The notes beneath the pieces were generated by a model, which did not search any database, had not been told where the DNA came from, and worked only from the letters and a program-made list of their open reading frames with translations. The translations under genes were made by a program, and so were the position numbers. 64,000 nt of DNA from Streptomyces sp. R41 (lineage in GTDB: Bacteria; Actinomycetota; Actinomycetes; Streptomycetales; Streptomycetaceae), in assembly GCF_041053055.1 (NCBI RefSeq), contig NZ_CP163443.1, positions 3,968,001 through 4,032,000 on the forward strand. The letters run 5' to 3'. How positions within the stretch are numbered: position 1 is the stretch's first letter; each line of letters opens with the position of its first letter. Shown here piece after piece: positions 1 through 9,231 of the stretch.

Positions 1-2144
1 AGAAGAAGCTCAACCGCATGGACGGCGTCACCGCCACGGTCAACTTCGCGACGGAGAAGGCGAAGGTCTCCTACCCGGAGGGCATACAGGTCGCCGATCT
101 GATCGCCACCGTGGTGAAGACGGGATACACGGCCGAGGAGCCCCCACCGCCCGCACCGCCGGAGGAAACAGCCGCGCCCGCAGAGGATCCCGAGCTCGCC
201 TCGCTCCGGGCGCGCCTCGTCGTCTCCGCCCTGCTCGCCCTCCCCGTGGTCCTGCTCTCCATGGTCCCGGCCCTCCAGTTCGACAACTGGCAGTGGTTCT
301 CGCTGACGCTCGCCGCGCCCGTCGTCGTCTGGGGCGGACTGCCCTTCCACAAGGCCGCGTTGACGAACGCGCGGCACGGCGCCGCCACCATGGACACACT
401 GGTCTCGGTCGGCACGCTGGCCGCGTTCGGCTGGTCGCTGTGGGCGCTGTTCTTCGGGGACGCGGGCATGCCGGGCATGCACGACGAGTTCAGCCTCACC
501 ATCTCCCGCATGGACGGCGCGTCGACGATCTACCTCGAAGTCGCCGCCGGTGTGGTCGCGTTCATCCTGCTCGGCCGCTACCTGGAGGCCCGCTCCAAGC
601 GGCGCGCGGGCGCGGCGCTGCGCGCGCTGATGGAGCTGGGCGCGAAGGACGTCGCCGTGCTGCGGGACGGACGTGAGGTCCGTGTCCCGGTCGCGCGGCT
701 CACGGTCGGCGACCGTTTCGTCGTACGGCCCGGCGAGAAGATCGCCACCGACGGGACGGTGGTGGAGGGTTCCTCCGCCGTCGACGCCTCCATGCTGACG
801 GGCGAGTCCGTGCCGGTGGACGTGACAGTCGGCGACGCCGTGACCGGCGCGACCGTGAACGCCGGGGGCCGGCTCGTCGTCGAGGCCACCCGGGTCGGCG
901 CGGACACCCGACTCGCGCAGATGGCGCGGCTCGTGGAGGACGCGCAGAACGGCAAGGCAGAGGTGCAGCGCCTCGCCGACCGGATCTCCGGGATCTTCGT
1001 GCCGGTGGTGCTGCTGATCGCGCTGACCACGTTCGGGGTGTGGCTCGCGGTCACGGGTGACACCGTCGCGGCCTTCACCGCGGCCGTCGCGGTGCTGATC
1101 ATCGCGTGCCCGTGCGCGCTGGGCCTGGCCACGCCCACCGCCCTGATGGTCGGCACGGGCCGCGGCGCCCAGCTCGGCATCCTCATCAAGGGCCCCGAGG
1201 TCCTGGAGTCCACGCGCCGCGTCGACACCGTCGTCCTGGACAAGACCGGGACGGTGACGACGGGACGGATGAAACTTCAAGAGGTGTACGTCGTCGACGG
1301 CGCCGCCGAGAAGGATGTTCTGCGGCTCGCCGGCGCCCTGGAACACGCCTCCGAGCATCCGATTGCCCAGGCGATCGCGGCGGGCGCTCAGGAACGCGCT
1401 GGGGACTTTCCGGCGATCGAGCACTTCGCGAACGTGCCCGGGCGTGGCGTACGCGGGCGCGTGGACGGTCACGAGGTCGCCGTGGGCCGGTTCCTGGAGG
1501 TACTGCCGGACGAGCTGGCGCGCGCGAAGAGCGCGGCCGAGGCGGAGGGACGTACGGCCGTCGTGGTCGCCCGGGACGGTGTGGCACTCGGTGTCCTGAC
1601 CGTCGCCGATGCGATCAAGGAGACCAGCGCCGAGGCCGTACGCGCGCTGCGCGGCCTGGGGCTCACACCGGTCCTGCTCACCGGCGACAACCGGGCGGTC
1701 GCCCAGGCCGTGGCGCGTGCCGTCGGCATCGACTCCGGGGACGTGATCGCGGAGGTGCTGCCCGAGGACAAGGTCGACGTCGTCAAGCGGCTCCAGAGCG
1801 AGGGGCGGACCGTCGCGATGGTCGGTGACGGGGTCAACGACGCGGCGGCGCTGGCCACCGCCGACCTGGGCCTGGCGATGGGCACGGGCACCGACGCGGC
1901 GATCGAGGCGAGCGATCTGACGCTGGTGCGCGGGGATCTGCGGGTGGCCGCGGACGCGATCCGGCTGTCGCGGCGGACGCTCGCGACCATCAAGGGAAAC
2001 CTCGTCTGGGCCTTTGGATACAACGTGGCGGCGCTGCCGCTGGCCGCCGCCGGTCTGCTGAACCCCATGATCGCGGGGGCGGCGATGGCCTTCTCGTCGG
2101 TGTTCGTGGTGACGAACAGTCTTCGGCTCAGGACATTCTCATGA
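1..2144 (+). CDS. copA: Copper-translocating P1B-type ATPase, 5' truncated by window edge
   Basis: Exports Cu(I) across the cytoplasmic membrane using ATP. About 713 residues are visible. The frame is open to the window edge, and the first residues are the tail of a heavy-metal-associated (HMA) domain, so the true start and the CxxC site lie upstream; the ATG at 18 is internal. Membrane helices follow, then the actuator motif TGES, the ion-site motif CPC with its downstream proline (about nt 1099-1135), the phosphorylation motif DKTGT (about 1240), the P1B hallmark HP dipeptide in SEHPIAQ (about 1350) and the hinge motif GDGVND (about 1822). A Met/His-containing loop (GMPGMH) sits between the first helices, as in many CopA proteins. 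All catalytic motifs are intact. A copper chaperone gene is expected upstream but is not in the window. Confidence 0.95.
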   Translation, partial: KKLNRMDGVTATVNFATEKAKVSYPEGIQVADLIATVVKTGYTAEEPPPPAPPEETAAPAEDPELASLRARLVVSALLALPVVLLSMVPALQFDNWQWFSLTLAAPVVVWGGLPFHKAALTNARHGAATMDTLVSVGTLAAFGWSLWALFFGDAGMPGMHDEFSLTISRMDGASTIYLEVAAGVVAFILLGRYLEARSKRRAGAALRALMELGAKDVAVLRDGREVRVPVARLTVGDRFVVRPGEKIATDGTVVEGSSAVDASMLTGESVPVDVTVGDAVTGATVNAGGRLVVEATRVGADTRLAQMARLVEDAQNGKAEVQRLADRISGIFVPVVLLIALTTFGVWLAVTGDTVAAFTAAVAVLIIACPCALGLATPTALMVGTGRGAQLGILIKGPEVLESTRRVDTVVLDKTGTVTTGRMKLQEVYVVDGAAEKDVLRLAGALEHASEHPIAQAIAAGAQERAGDFPAIEHFANVPGRGVRGRVDGHEVAVGRFLEVLPDELARAKSAAEAEGRTAVVVARDGVALGVLTVADAIKETSAEAVRALRGLGLTPVLLTGDNRAVAQAVARAVGIDSGDVIAEVLPEDKVDVVKRLQSEGRTVAMVGDGVNDAAALATADLGLAMGTGTDAAIEASDLTLVRGDLRVAADAIRLSRRTLATIKGNLVWAFGYNVAALPLAAAGLLNPMIAGAAMAFSSVFVVTNSLRLRTFS

Positions 2145-2227
2145 CGATGGGGTAAGAGTCCCTCTAGAGTCCAACGGCAGGCTCACATAAGCTCTTCACA
2201 AGGCTCGCGCATCTTCCTTACGCTTGG

Positions 2228-2249
2228 GCCCCGATTACCGTATCGGGGC
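2228..2249 (+). terminator. Hairpin downstream of copA
   Basis: A perfect 8-bp stem GCCCCGAT/ATCGGGGC with a 6-nt loop lies 84 bp after the copA stop. It is followed by a moderately T-rich stretch. It is the likely copA terminator. Confidence 0.6.
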
Positions 2250-2587
2250 TCTTGCGTATCTTCAGGACATATGCAAGAGACGCAGATCACAGTGATGTGA
2301 ACGTAACCATCGAAGGGGTTCGTGAGTCTAAGTTGGCGATGTCAGAAGCGTCTTGGGGGGCGTGACTGACATCTGGGGATGTCTTGGGGGACGTTCCCGG
2401 AAATTGCGTTGCCGGGGCACGTACACCGGGGAGCTTTGAGCGGCCCTCCCGATCCGTGCGCGTCCCGGCAGATCGCACCGCAGTACCGCGAGTTTTGCTC
2501 GTTTGGCTCGCAGACAGTTCGCAGCGATTCAGGCGCTGTCCACAGACGCCCGGCCGGATCCCGTGGGGGGAATCCGTACCGGGACAA

Positions 2588-2640
2588 GGAAAGCGCCCCG
2601 ACTGCCGGCCCGTGGGGGGACCGGTAGCGGGGCGCTTTCC
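2588..2640 (-). terminator. Long hairpin terminator after citrate synthase
   Basis: Thirteen-base arms GGAAAGCGCCCCG and CGGGGCGCTTTCC pair perfectly around a 27-nt loop that can itself pair (GCCGG/CCGGT). It lies about 90 bp downstream of the minus-strand citrate synthase stop. The plus-strand side is followed by GTTTTC, so it may work in both directions. Confidence 0.7.
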
Positions 2641-2731
2641 GTTTTCGTACGACCAGGCCGCTTCTGTACCGCTACGCAGCGACGTCTCCGTACGACTGCA
2701 CGCGTACGGAGACGTCAGCGAACTCTCGGGC

Positions 2732-4021
2732 TCAGCGGGCCTCGACCGGCACGAAGTCGCGCAGGACCTCGCCCGTGTAGATCTGGCGCGGGCGGCCGAT
2801 GCGGGAGCCGGGCTCCTTGATCATCTCGTGCCACTGGGCGATCCAGCCCGGCAGGCGGCCGAGGGCGAAGAGGACGGTGAACATCTCGGTCGGGAAGCCC
2901 ATGGCCCGGTAGATGAGGCCGGTGTAGAAGTCGACGTTGGGGTAGAGATTGCGCGAGACGAAGTAGTCGTCGGAGAGCGCGTGCTCCTCCAGCTTGAGCG
3001 CGATGTCCAGCAGCTCGTCGGACTTGCCGAGCGCCGAGAGGACGTCGTGCGCGGCAGCCTTGATGATCTTGGCGCGCGGGTCGAAGGACTTGTACACCCG
3101 GTGGCCGAAGCCCATCAGGCGGACGCCGTCCTCCTTGTTCTTCACCTTGCGGATGAAGGAGTCGACATCGCCGCCGTTGGCCTGGATGCCCTCGAGCATC
3201 TCCAGGACGGACTGGTTGGCGCCACCGTGCAGCGGGCCCCAGAGGGCGGAGATGCCGGCGGAGATCGAGGCGAACATGTTCGCCTGAGAGGAGCCCACCA
3301 GGCGCACGGTGGAGGTCGAACAGTTCTGCTCGTGGTCCGCGTGCAGGATCAGCAGCTTGTCGAGCGCGGAGACGACGACCGGGTCCAGCTCGTACTCCTG
3401 GGCGGGGACCGAGAAGGTCATGCGCAGGAAGTTCTCGACGTACCCGAGGTCGTTGCGCGGGTAGACGAAGGGGTGACCGATCGACTTCTTGTAGGCGTAC
3501 GCCGCGATCGTCGGAAGCTTGGCGAGAAGGCGGATCGTGGAGAGGTGACGCTGCTTCTCGTCGAACGGGTTGTGGCTGTCCTGGTAGAACGTCGACAGGG
3601 CGCTGACCACCGACGACAGCATCGCCATCGGGTGGGCGTCGCGCGGGAAGCCCTGGAAGAAGCGCTTGACGTCCTCGTGCAGCAGGGTGTGCTGCGTGAT
3701 CTCGTTCTTGAAGGTGGAGAGCTCGTCGACGGTCGGCAGCTCACCGTTGATCAGCAGGGAGGCCACCTCGAGGAAGGTGGAGCGCTCGGCCAGCTGCTCG
3801 ATCGGGTAGCCGCGGTACCGGAGGATGCCCTGCTCGCCATCGAGGTAGGTGATAGCGGATTTATAGGCGGCGGTGTTGCCATACCCGCTGTCGAGAGTCA
3901 CCAGCCCGGTCTGGGCGCGGAGCTTCCCGATGTCGAAGCCCTTGTCGCCGACGGTGCTGTCGATCACCGGGTAGGTGTACTCGCCATCGCCGTACCGCAG
4001 TACTACAGAGTTGTCGCTCAC
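2732..4021 (-). CDS. citA: Citrate synthase
   Basis: Condenses acetyl-CoA and oxaloacetate to citrate, the entry step of the TCA cycle. The 429-residue protein matches the usual length of a hexameric-type bacterial citrate synthase. Active-site elements are present: the His in LHGGAN (about residue 263), the His in GFGHRVY (about 303) and the Asp in NVDFYTG (about 362). The frame stays open upstream to 4078, but the GTG at 4021 is preferred. It has a GAGGG ribosome-binding site about 7 nt away and gives the conserved N-terminus SDNSVVLRYG. It stands alone, with a promoter region of about 280 bp behind it and a strong hairpin after it. Confidence 0.95.
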   Translation of the reverse strand: MSDNSVVLRYGDGEYTYPVIDSTVGDKGFDIGKLRAQTGLVTLDSGYGNTAAYKSAITYLDGEQGILRYRGYPIEQLAERSTFLEVASLLINGELPTVDELSTFKNEITQHTLLHEDVKRFFQGFPRDAHPMAMLSSVVSALSTFYQDSHNPFDEKQRHLSTIRLLAKLPTIAAYAYKKSIGHPFVYPRNDLGYVENFLRMTFSVPAQEYELDPVVVSALDKLLILHADHEQNCSTSTVRLVGSSQANMFASISAGISALWGPLHGGANQSVLEMLEGIQANGGDVDSFIRKVKNKEDGVRLMGFGHRVYKSFDPRAKIIKAAAHDVLSALGKSDELLDIALKLEEHALSDDYFVSRNLYPNVDFYTGLIYRAMGFPTEMFTVLFALGRLPGWIAQWHEMIKEPGSRIGRPRQIYTGEVLRDFVPVEAR

Positions 4022-4128
4022 GTCATCCCTCACCGACGTTGTGCCTCTTCTTCGAGGTGCCCTGACTGTCTCTACCATCCCCCATTTGGCCCTGGAGAGT
4101 GCACTCGGGGTCGACCATTGGGCCTATC

Positions 4129-4147
4129 GGCGGCACTCAGTGCCGCC
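4129..4147. promoter_or_regulatory. 19-bp palindrome upstream of citrate synthase
   Basis: GGCGGCACT-C-AGTGCCGCC is a perfect inverted repeat 108 bp upstream of the citA start, in the 278-bp gap between citA and the helicase gene. It could be an operator or, less likely, a weak terminator for the helicase transcript. An AT-rich patch with the palindrome TGATCGATCA followed by six T residues lies at 4213-4228. Confidence 0.4.
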
Positions 4148-4299
4148 AACCTGCTCATCCTGCCCCCCTTCGCCCTGGTTCCGGAAGTGCTCTGTGACCT
4201 TTGCGACTCGTTTGATCGATCATTTTTTGTGATGCCTGCCCGAGCGGGCCTCCGAGCCGCCGATTCAAGGCCGTTGTCAGCCCACCGGGAGACCGGGCG

Positions 4300-6558
4300 T
4301 CAGCCCTCCAGAGGGCGGGGTGCGAGCCGGAAGTCCAGGGCCGTGCAGCGTCGTCCGGCCGAGACCGTGCGCACCGCCTGGCCTATCGCCTTGCGGGAGC
4401 CCACGAGGACGACCAGCTTCTTGGCGCGAGTGACCGCCGTATAGAGCAGATTGCGCTGGAGCATCATCCACGCACTCGTGGTGACCGGGATCACCACCGC
4501 CGGGTACTCGCTGCCCTGGGAGCGGTGGATGGTCACCGCGTACGCGTGGGCCAGCTCGTCGAGTTCGTCGAAGTCGTACGGCACCTCCTCGTCCTCGTCC
4601 GTCAGCACCGTCAGGCGCTGTTCGTCCGGGTCGAGCGAGGTGACAACGCCCACGGTGCCGTTGAAGACACCGTTCTTGCCCTTCTCGTAATTGTTGCGAA
4701 TCTGGGTGACCTTGTCGCCGACCCGGAAGACGCGGCCGCCGAAGCGCTTCTCGGCGAGGTCCGGGCGGCCGGGTGTGATGGCCTGCTGGAGCAGGCCGTT
4801 GAGGTTGCCCGCGCCGGCCGGGCCCCGGTGCATGGGGGCCAGGACCTGTACGTCCCGGCGCGGGTCGAGGCCGAACCTGGCCGGAATCCGTCGCGTCGCC
4901 ACGTCCACCGTGAGCCGGCCCGCCTCCTCGGTGTCGTCCTCGACGAAGAGGAAGAAGTCCTTCATGCCGTCGGTGACCGGGTGCTGCCCGGAGTTGATCC
5001 GGTGCGCGTTCGTCACCACCCCGGACTGCTGGGCCTGGCGGAAGATCTGGGTGAGGCGGACGGAGGGGATGGGGCCCCCGTCGGCGAGCAGGTCCCTGAG
5101 GACCTCGCCCGCGCCGACGCTGGGGAGTTGGTCGACGTCTCCCACGAACAGCAGATGGGCGCCCGGAGCCACCGCCTTGACCAGCTTGTTGGCGAGCAGG
5201 AGGTCGAGCATGGAGGCCTCGTCCACGACCACCAGGTCGGCGTCCAGCGGCCGGTCCTTGTCGTACGCCGCGTCACCGCCCGGCTTGAGCTCCAGGAGCC
5301 GGTGCACGGTGGAGGCCTCGGCGCCGGTCAGCTCGGCGAGACGCTTGGCGGCGCGGCCCGTGGGGGCGGCCAGGACGACCTTCGCCCGCTTGGCACGCGC
5401 CAGTTCCACGATCGAGCGGACCGTGAACGACTTGCCGCAGCCGGGACCTCCGGTGAGCACGGCGACCTTCTTGGTGAGCGCGAGCCGGACGGCCTCCTCC
5501 TGCCCGGGCGCCAACTCCGCGCCCGTACGCCCCTTCAGCCAGGCCAGCGCCTTGTCCCAGGCCACGTCGTGGAAGCCGGGCATCCGGTCCCGGTCGCTGC
5601 GCAGGAGGCGCAACAGCTGGGCGGACAGGGAGAGTTCGGCGCGGTGGAAGGGGACCAGGTAGACGGCCGTCACCGGGGCGCCGCCGTCGGGGCCCGGGAC
5701 CTTCTCCCGTACGACACCGGGGTCCTCGCCCTCCTCGGCCGGCGCCGCCAGCTCGGCCAGGCACTCGATGACCAGGCCCGTGTCGACCTGGAGCAGCTTC
5801 ACCGCGTCGGCGATCAGCTGCTCCTCGGGGAGATAGCAGTGGCCCTGGTCGGTGGACTGCGAAAGCGCGTACTGAAGACCGGCTTTGACGCGCTCCGGGC
5901 TGTCGTGCGGGATGCCGACGGACTGGGCGATCTTGTCGGCGGTGAGGAAGCCGATGCCCCAGACGTCGGCCGCGAGGCGGTAGGGCTGGTTCTTGACGAC
6001 CGAGATCGACGCGTCGCCGTACTTCTTGTAGATGCGGACCGCGATGGACGTGGACACCTCGACGGTCTGGAGGAAGAGCATGACCTCCTTGATCGCCTTC
6101 TGCTCCTCCCAGGCGTCGGCGATCTTCTTGGTGCGCTTGGGGCCGAGGCCCGGCACCTCGATCAGCCGCTTCGGCTCCTCCTCGATGATCTGGAGGGTGT
6201 CGAGGCCGAAGTGCTGGGTGATGCGGTCGGCGAAGACCGGGCCGATTCCCTTGACCAGGCCGGAGCCGAGATAGCGGCGGATGCCCTGGACGGTGGCCGG
6301 GAGGACCGTCGTGTAGTTCTCCACGGTGAACTGCTTGCCGTACTGCGGGTGGGAGCCCCAGCGACCCTCCATGCGGAGCGACTCCCCCACCTGGGCACCG
6401 AGAAGTGAGCCCACGACCGTGAGCAGGTCGGCGGCGCCTCGGCCGGTGTCCACCCGGGCGACCGTGTACCCGTTCTCCTCATTGGCGTACGTGATCCGCT
6501 CGAGTACGCCCTCCACAACCGCCAGGTGCACCTGCCGGTTCCCCGCCTGATTGGACAT
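4300..6558 (-). CDS. recD2: RecD2-type ATP-dependent 5'-3' DNA helicase
   Basis: A superfamily 1B helicase of the RecD/TraA type that acts outside RecBCD; RecD2 proteins are linked to replication-fork and mismatch processing. At 752 residues it has the long RecD2 form: an N-terminal OB-like region, a helix-hairpin-helix segment (VPGLGPKRTKKI, about residues 138-150), Walker A GGPGCGKS (about 372), Walker B VVDEAS (about 444), and the C-terminal motif IHRSQGSEYPAV of the UvrD-like fold. The start is the ATG at 6558; upstream bases give only a weak Shine-Dalgarno. The gene is monocistronic on the minus strand, back to back with the ribose regulator. No recB or recC is nearby. Confidence 0.9.
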   Translation of the reverse strand: MSNQAGNRQVHLAVVEGVLERITYANEENGYTVARVDTGRGAADLLTVVGSLLGAQVGESLRMEGRWGSHPQYGKQFTVENYTTVLPATVQGIRRYLGSGLVKGIGPVFADRITQHFGLDTLQIIEEEPKRLIEVPGLGPKRTKKIADAWEEQKAIKEVMLFLQTVEVSTSIAVRIYKKYGDASISVVKNQPYRLAADVWGIGFLTADKIAQSVGIPHDSPERVKAGLQYALSQSTDQGHCYLPEEQLIADAVKLLQVDTGLVIECLAELAAPAEEGEDPGVVREKVPGPDGGAPVTAVYLVPFHRAELSLSAQLLRLLRSDRDRMPGFHDVAWDKALAWLKGRTGAELAPGQEEAVRLALTKKVAVLTGGPGCGKSFTVRSIVELARAKRAKVVLAAPTGRAAKRLAELTGAEASTVHRLLELKPGGDAAYDKDRPLDADLVVVDEASMLDLLLANKLVKAVAPGAHLLFVGDVDQLPSVGAGEVLRDLLADGGPIPSVRLTQIFRQAQQSGVVTNAHRINSGQHPVTDGMKDFFLFVEDDTEEAGRLTVDVATRRIPARFGLDPRRDVQVLAPMHRGPAGAGNLNGLLQQAITPGRPDLAEKRFGGRVFRVGDKVTQIRNNYEKGKNGVFNGTVGVVTSLDPDEQRLTVLTDEDEEVPYDFDELDELAHAYAVTIHRSQGSEYPAVVIPVTTSAWMMLQRNLLYTAVTRAKKLVVLVGSRKAIGQAVRTVSAGRRCTALDFRLAPRPLEG

Positions 6559-6642
6559 GATCCGACGCTACCGCCCGCCTCCGACATCGCGCCGACGCTG
6601 GGGAGGACTTCATCACGATCCGGTCTCGGGGTCTTGTCAACT

Positions 6643-6682
6643 CTCGTGTAATCGATTCCAATCCCTCGTGTAATCGATTCCA
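6643..6682 (+). promoter_or_regulatory. Two direct-repeat LacI-family operators
   Basis: The 18-mer CTCGTGTAATCGATTCCA occurs twice without change, at 6643-6660 and 6665-6682. Spacing is 22 bp, two helical turns, so both copies face the same side of the DNA. Each contains the near-palindrome TGTAATCGATTCCA with a central ATCGAT, typical of LacI-family sites. The second copy ends 2 nt before the GAGGAGG ribosome-binding site of the regulator gene, so binding should block expression of the regulator and the operon behind it. Confidence 0.8.
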
Positions 6683-6700
6683 CGAGGAGGTGGAGCGGCG

Positions 6701-7717
6701 ATGGCGAGCATCAAGGACGTTGCCGCCGAGGCCGGCGTATCCGTCGCCACGGTCTCGCGGGTCCTGAACGACCATCCGTCGGTCAGCGCGGACGCACGCA
6801 CCCGGGTGCTGGCCGCCGTACAGACCCTGGGCTACCGCCCGAACGCCGTCGCCCGCTCCCTGCGCACCGACCAGACCCGCACCCTGGGCCTCGTCATCAG
6901 CGACGTACTCAACCCGTACTTCACCGAGCTGGCCCGCTCCGTCGAGGAGGAGGCCCGCGCGCTCGGCTACAGCGTCATCATCGGCAACGCCGACGAGCGG
7001 CCCGAGCTGCAGGACCACCATGTACGGACCCTGCTGGACCGGCGCATCGACGGCCTCCTTGTCTCCCCCACCGACGGCGGCTCGCCCGGGATGCTGGACG
7101 CCGCGCGCGCGGGGACGCCGATGGTCTTCGTGGACCGGTGGATCCCGGGCGTGGACGTGCCCGTCGTACGAGCCGACGGACGGGCCGCCGTACGGGATCT
7201 CGTGGCGCATCTGCACGGGCTGGGGCACCGGCGGCTCGCGATCATCGCGGGACCGGCGGCCACCACGACCGGCAGCGAGCGTGTCGAGGCCTTCCGGGAG
7301 GCCATGGCCGAGTACGGGATTCCCCTCCCGGACGCCTACATAGGCCAGGGCGACTTCCAGGCCGACAGCGGCCGCCGGGTCACCGAGGGGTTCCTCGACC
7401 TGGCCGAGCCGCCCGAGGTCGTCTTCGCCGCCGACAATCTGATGGCGCTCGGCGCGCTGGACGCGATCCGCGCGCGCGGGATGCGTGTTCCGGACGACAT
7501 CGCACTCGCCGCGTTCGACGACATCCGCTGGTTCGTGCACACCGATCCGCCGATCACGGCGATCGCCCAGCCGACGGGCGAGCTGGGCCGGGCCGCCGTA
7601 CGCGCCCTGGTCGACCGCATCGAGGGGCGGCCCCCGCAGTCCGTCACCCTCCCCGCCCGTCTCGTCGTACGCCGCTCGTGCGGCGAGTCCCCCGTAACGA
7701 ACAGGAGCCAGCCGTGA
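6701..7717 (+). CDS. rbsR: LacI-family regulator of the ribose operon
   Basis: A 338-residue repressor that probably senses ribose or a derivative. It has a LacI helix-turn-helix (IKDVAAEAGVSVATVSRVL, residues 4-22), the hinge YRPNAVARSLR, then a type-I periplasmic-binding-protein fold. A strong ribosome-binding site, GAGGAGGTGG, stands before the ATG. Its stop overlaps the GTG of the transporter ATPase gene by four bases (GTGA), so it is the first gene of the operon and translationally coupled to it. The two operators directly upstream imply autoregulation. Confidence 0.92.
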   Translation: MASIKDVAAEAGVSVATVSRVLNDHPSVSADARTRVLAAVQTLGYRPNAVARSLRTDQTRTLGLVISDVLNPYFTELARSVEEEARALGYSVIIGNADERPELQDHHVRTLLDRRIDGLLVSPTDGGSPGMLDAARAGTPMVFVDRWIPGVDVPVVRADGRAAVRDLVAHLHGLGHRRLAIIAGPAATTTGSERVEAFREAMAEYGIPLPDAYIGQGDFQADSGRRVTEGFLDLAEPPEVVFAADNLMALGALDAIRARGMRVPDDIALAAFDDIRWFVHTDPPITAIAQPTGELGRAAVRALVDRIEGRPPQSVTLPARLVVRRSCGESPVTNRSQP

Positions 7718-9231
7718 GCAACCTGGACGAGTTGCTGCGCATCGAGGGCATACGCAAAACCTTCCCCGGCGTGGTCGCGCTCGACAGCGTGGACTTCGAT
7801 CTGCGCCGCGGCGAGGTGCACGTACTGCTCGGCGAGAACGGCGCGGGCAAGAGCACGCTGATCAAGATGCTCTCCGGCGCCTACCACCCCGACGCCGGGC
7901 GTGTCCTCGTCGACGGCGAGGAGGTCCGTATCCAGGGTGCGCAGGACTCCGAGCGCCTCGGGATCGCGACCATCTACCAGGAGTTCAACCTCGTCCCCGA
8001 TCTCACGGTCGCCGAGAACATCTTCCTGGGCCGGCAGCCGCGCCGCTTCGGGATGATCGACCGCAGGACGATGGAGGCCGAAGCCGCCGAGCTGCTGAAG
8101 CGGGTCGGGGTGAACGTGTCCCCGCGCGCACGGGTGCGCGAACTCGGAATCGCACGCCTGCAGATGGTCGAAATCGCGAAGGCGCTGAGCCTGAACGCAC
8201 GCGTCCTGATCATGGACGAGCCGACCGCGGTGCTCACCTCCGAAGAGGTCGAAAAACTCTTCACCATCGTGCGCCAGCTGCGCGAGGAGGGAGTCGGCAT
8301 CGTCTTCATCACGCACCATCTGGAAGAAATCGCCGCCCTGGGAGACCGGGTCACGGTCATCCGGGACGGCAAGAGCGTCGGCCAGGTCCCCGCGTCCACG
8401 CCCGAGGACGAACTCGTACGCCTCATGGTGGGCCGGTCCATCGAACAGCAGTACCCGCGCGAACGGGCGGATGCCGGGACCGCGTTGCTCACCGTCGAGG
8501 GGCTCACCAAGGACGGTGTCTTCCACGATGTGAGCTTCGAGGTGCGGGCCGGTGAGGTCGTCGGCATCGCGGGTCTCGTGGGAGCCGGACGCACCGAGGT
8601 CGTCCGCGCGGTCTTCGGCGCCGATCCGTACGACAAGGGCGCCGTGAAGGTCGCCGGCTCCGCGCTGCGCCGCCACGACGTGAACGCCGCCATGGAGGCC
8701 GGCATCGGGCTCGTCCCCGAGGACCGCAAGGGCCAGGGACTCGTCCTGGACGCCTCCGTCGAGGAGAACCTCGGCCTGGTCACGATGCGCGCCGCCACCC
8801 GCGGCGGGCTCGTCGACCTCAAGGGCCAGCGGGAGGCCGCCGCGCGGATCGCCGAGCAGCTCGGCGTCCGGATGGCGGGCCTCGGCCAGCATGTGCGCAC
8901 CCTCTCCGGTGGCAACCAGCAGAAGGTCGTCATCGGCAAGTGGCTGCTCGCCGACACCAAGGTGCTGATCCTCGACGAGCCGACCCGCGGCATCGACGTC
9001 GGCGCCAAGGTCGAGATCTACCAGCTGATCAACGAACTGACGGCCGCCGGTGCCGCCGTCCTGATGATCTCCAGCGATCTGCCCGAGGTGCTCGGCATGA
9101 GCGACCGGGTCCTGGTGATGGCCCAGGGCCGGATCGCGGGCGAACTCTCCGCCGACGAGGCGACACAGGACTCCGTGATGGCCCTCGCCGTCAGCACGCA
9201 CACTGAAAGGGAGGCCCTCGGTGGCCACTGA
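7714..9231 (+). CDS. rbsA: Ribose-type sugar ABC transporter ATPase (two NBDs)
   Basis: A 505-residue ATPase of a CUT2-class sugar importer, with two nucleotide-binding domains in one chain. NBD1 has Walker [10 protein letters not shown] and Walker B LIMDEPT. NBD2 has the degenerate P-loop GLVGAGRTE that is normal for the family, a clear signature LSGGNQQK and Walker [12 protein letters not shown]. The GTG at 7714 is chosen because AGGAG lies a few bases upstream and the resulting N-terminus ([12 protein letters not shown]) fits the family; the open frame upstream overlaps the regulator. The end overlaps the next gene by 11 bp. Confidence 0.95.
   Translation: MSNLDELLRIEGIRKTFPGVVALDSVDFDLRRGEVHVLLGENGAGKSTLIKMLSGAYHPDAGRVLVDGEEVRIQGAQDSERLGIATIYQEFNLVPDLTVAENIFLGRQPRRFGMIDRRTMEAEAAELLKRVGVNVSPRARVRELGIARLQMVEIAKALSLNARVLIMDEPTAVLTSEEVEKLFTIVRQLREEGVGIVFITHHLEEIAALGDRVTVIRDGKSVGQVPASTPEDELVRLMVGRSIEQQYPRERADAGTALLTVEGLTKDGVFHDVSFEVRAGEVVGIAGLVGAGRTEVVRAVFGADPYDKGAVKVAGSALRRHDVNAAMEAGIGLVPEDRKGQGLVLDASVEENLGLVTMRAATRGGLVDLKGQREAAARIAEQLGVRMAGLGQHVRTLSGGNQQKVVIGKWLLADTKVLILDEPTRGIDVGAKVEIYQLINELTAAGAAVLMISSDLPEVLGMSDRVLVMAQGRIAGELSADEATQDSVMALAVSTHTEREALGGH

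Larger units (their letters stand above)
2145..2731. other. Intergenic region without a convincing gene
   Basis: This 587-bp gap lies between copA and the citrate synthase gene. It holds a perfect hairpin after copA (2228-2249), an inverted repeat GACATC-N4-GATGTC (2368-2383) with another GATGTC at 2338-2343, and the long hairpin that ends the citrate synthase transcript (2588-2640). G-runs and loss of frame-specific GC bias between 2280 and 2560 argue against coding. The inverted repeat could belong to a promoter, but no gene follows it on the plus strand. Confidence 0.6.

Noticed and set aside
2384-4444. Long plus-strand ORF of 686 codons opposite citrate synthase
   Set aside because: It is the antisense shadow of citA, with a low-complexity Val/Arg/Glu-rich translation and no family match. 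Such ORFs are expected where GC-rich codons leave the opposite frame without stops.
4525-6408. 627-codon plus-strand ORF opposite the RecD2 gene
   Set aside because: Antisense shadow. The minus-strand product has complete helicase motifs; this one has none.
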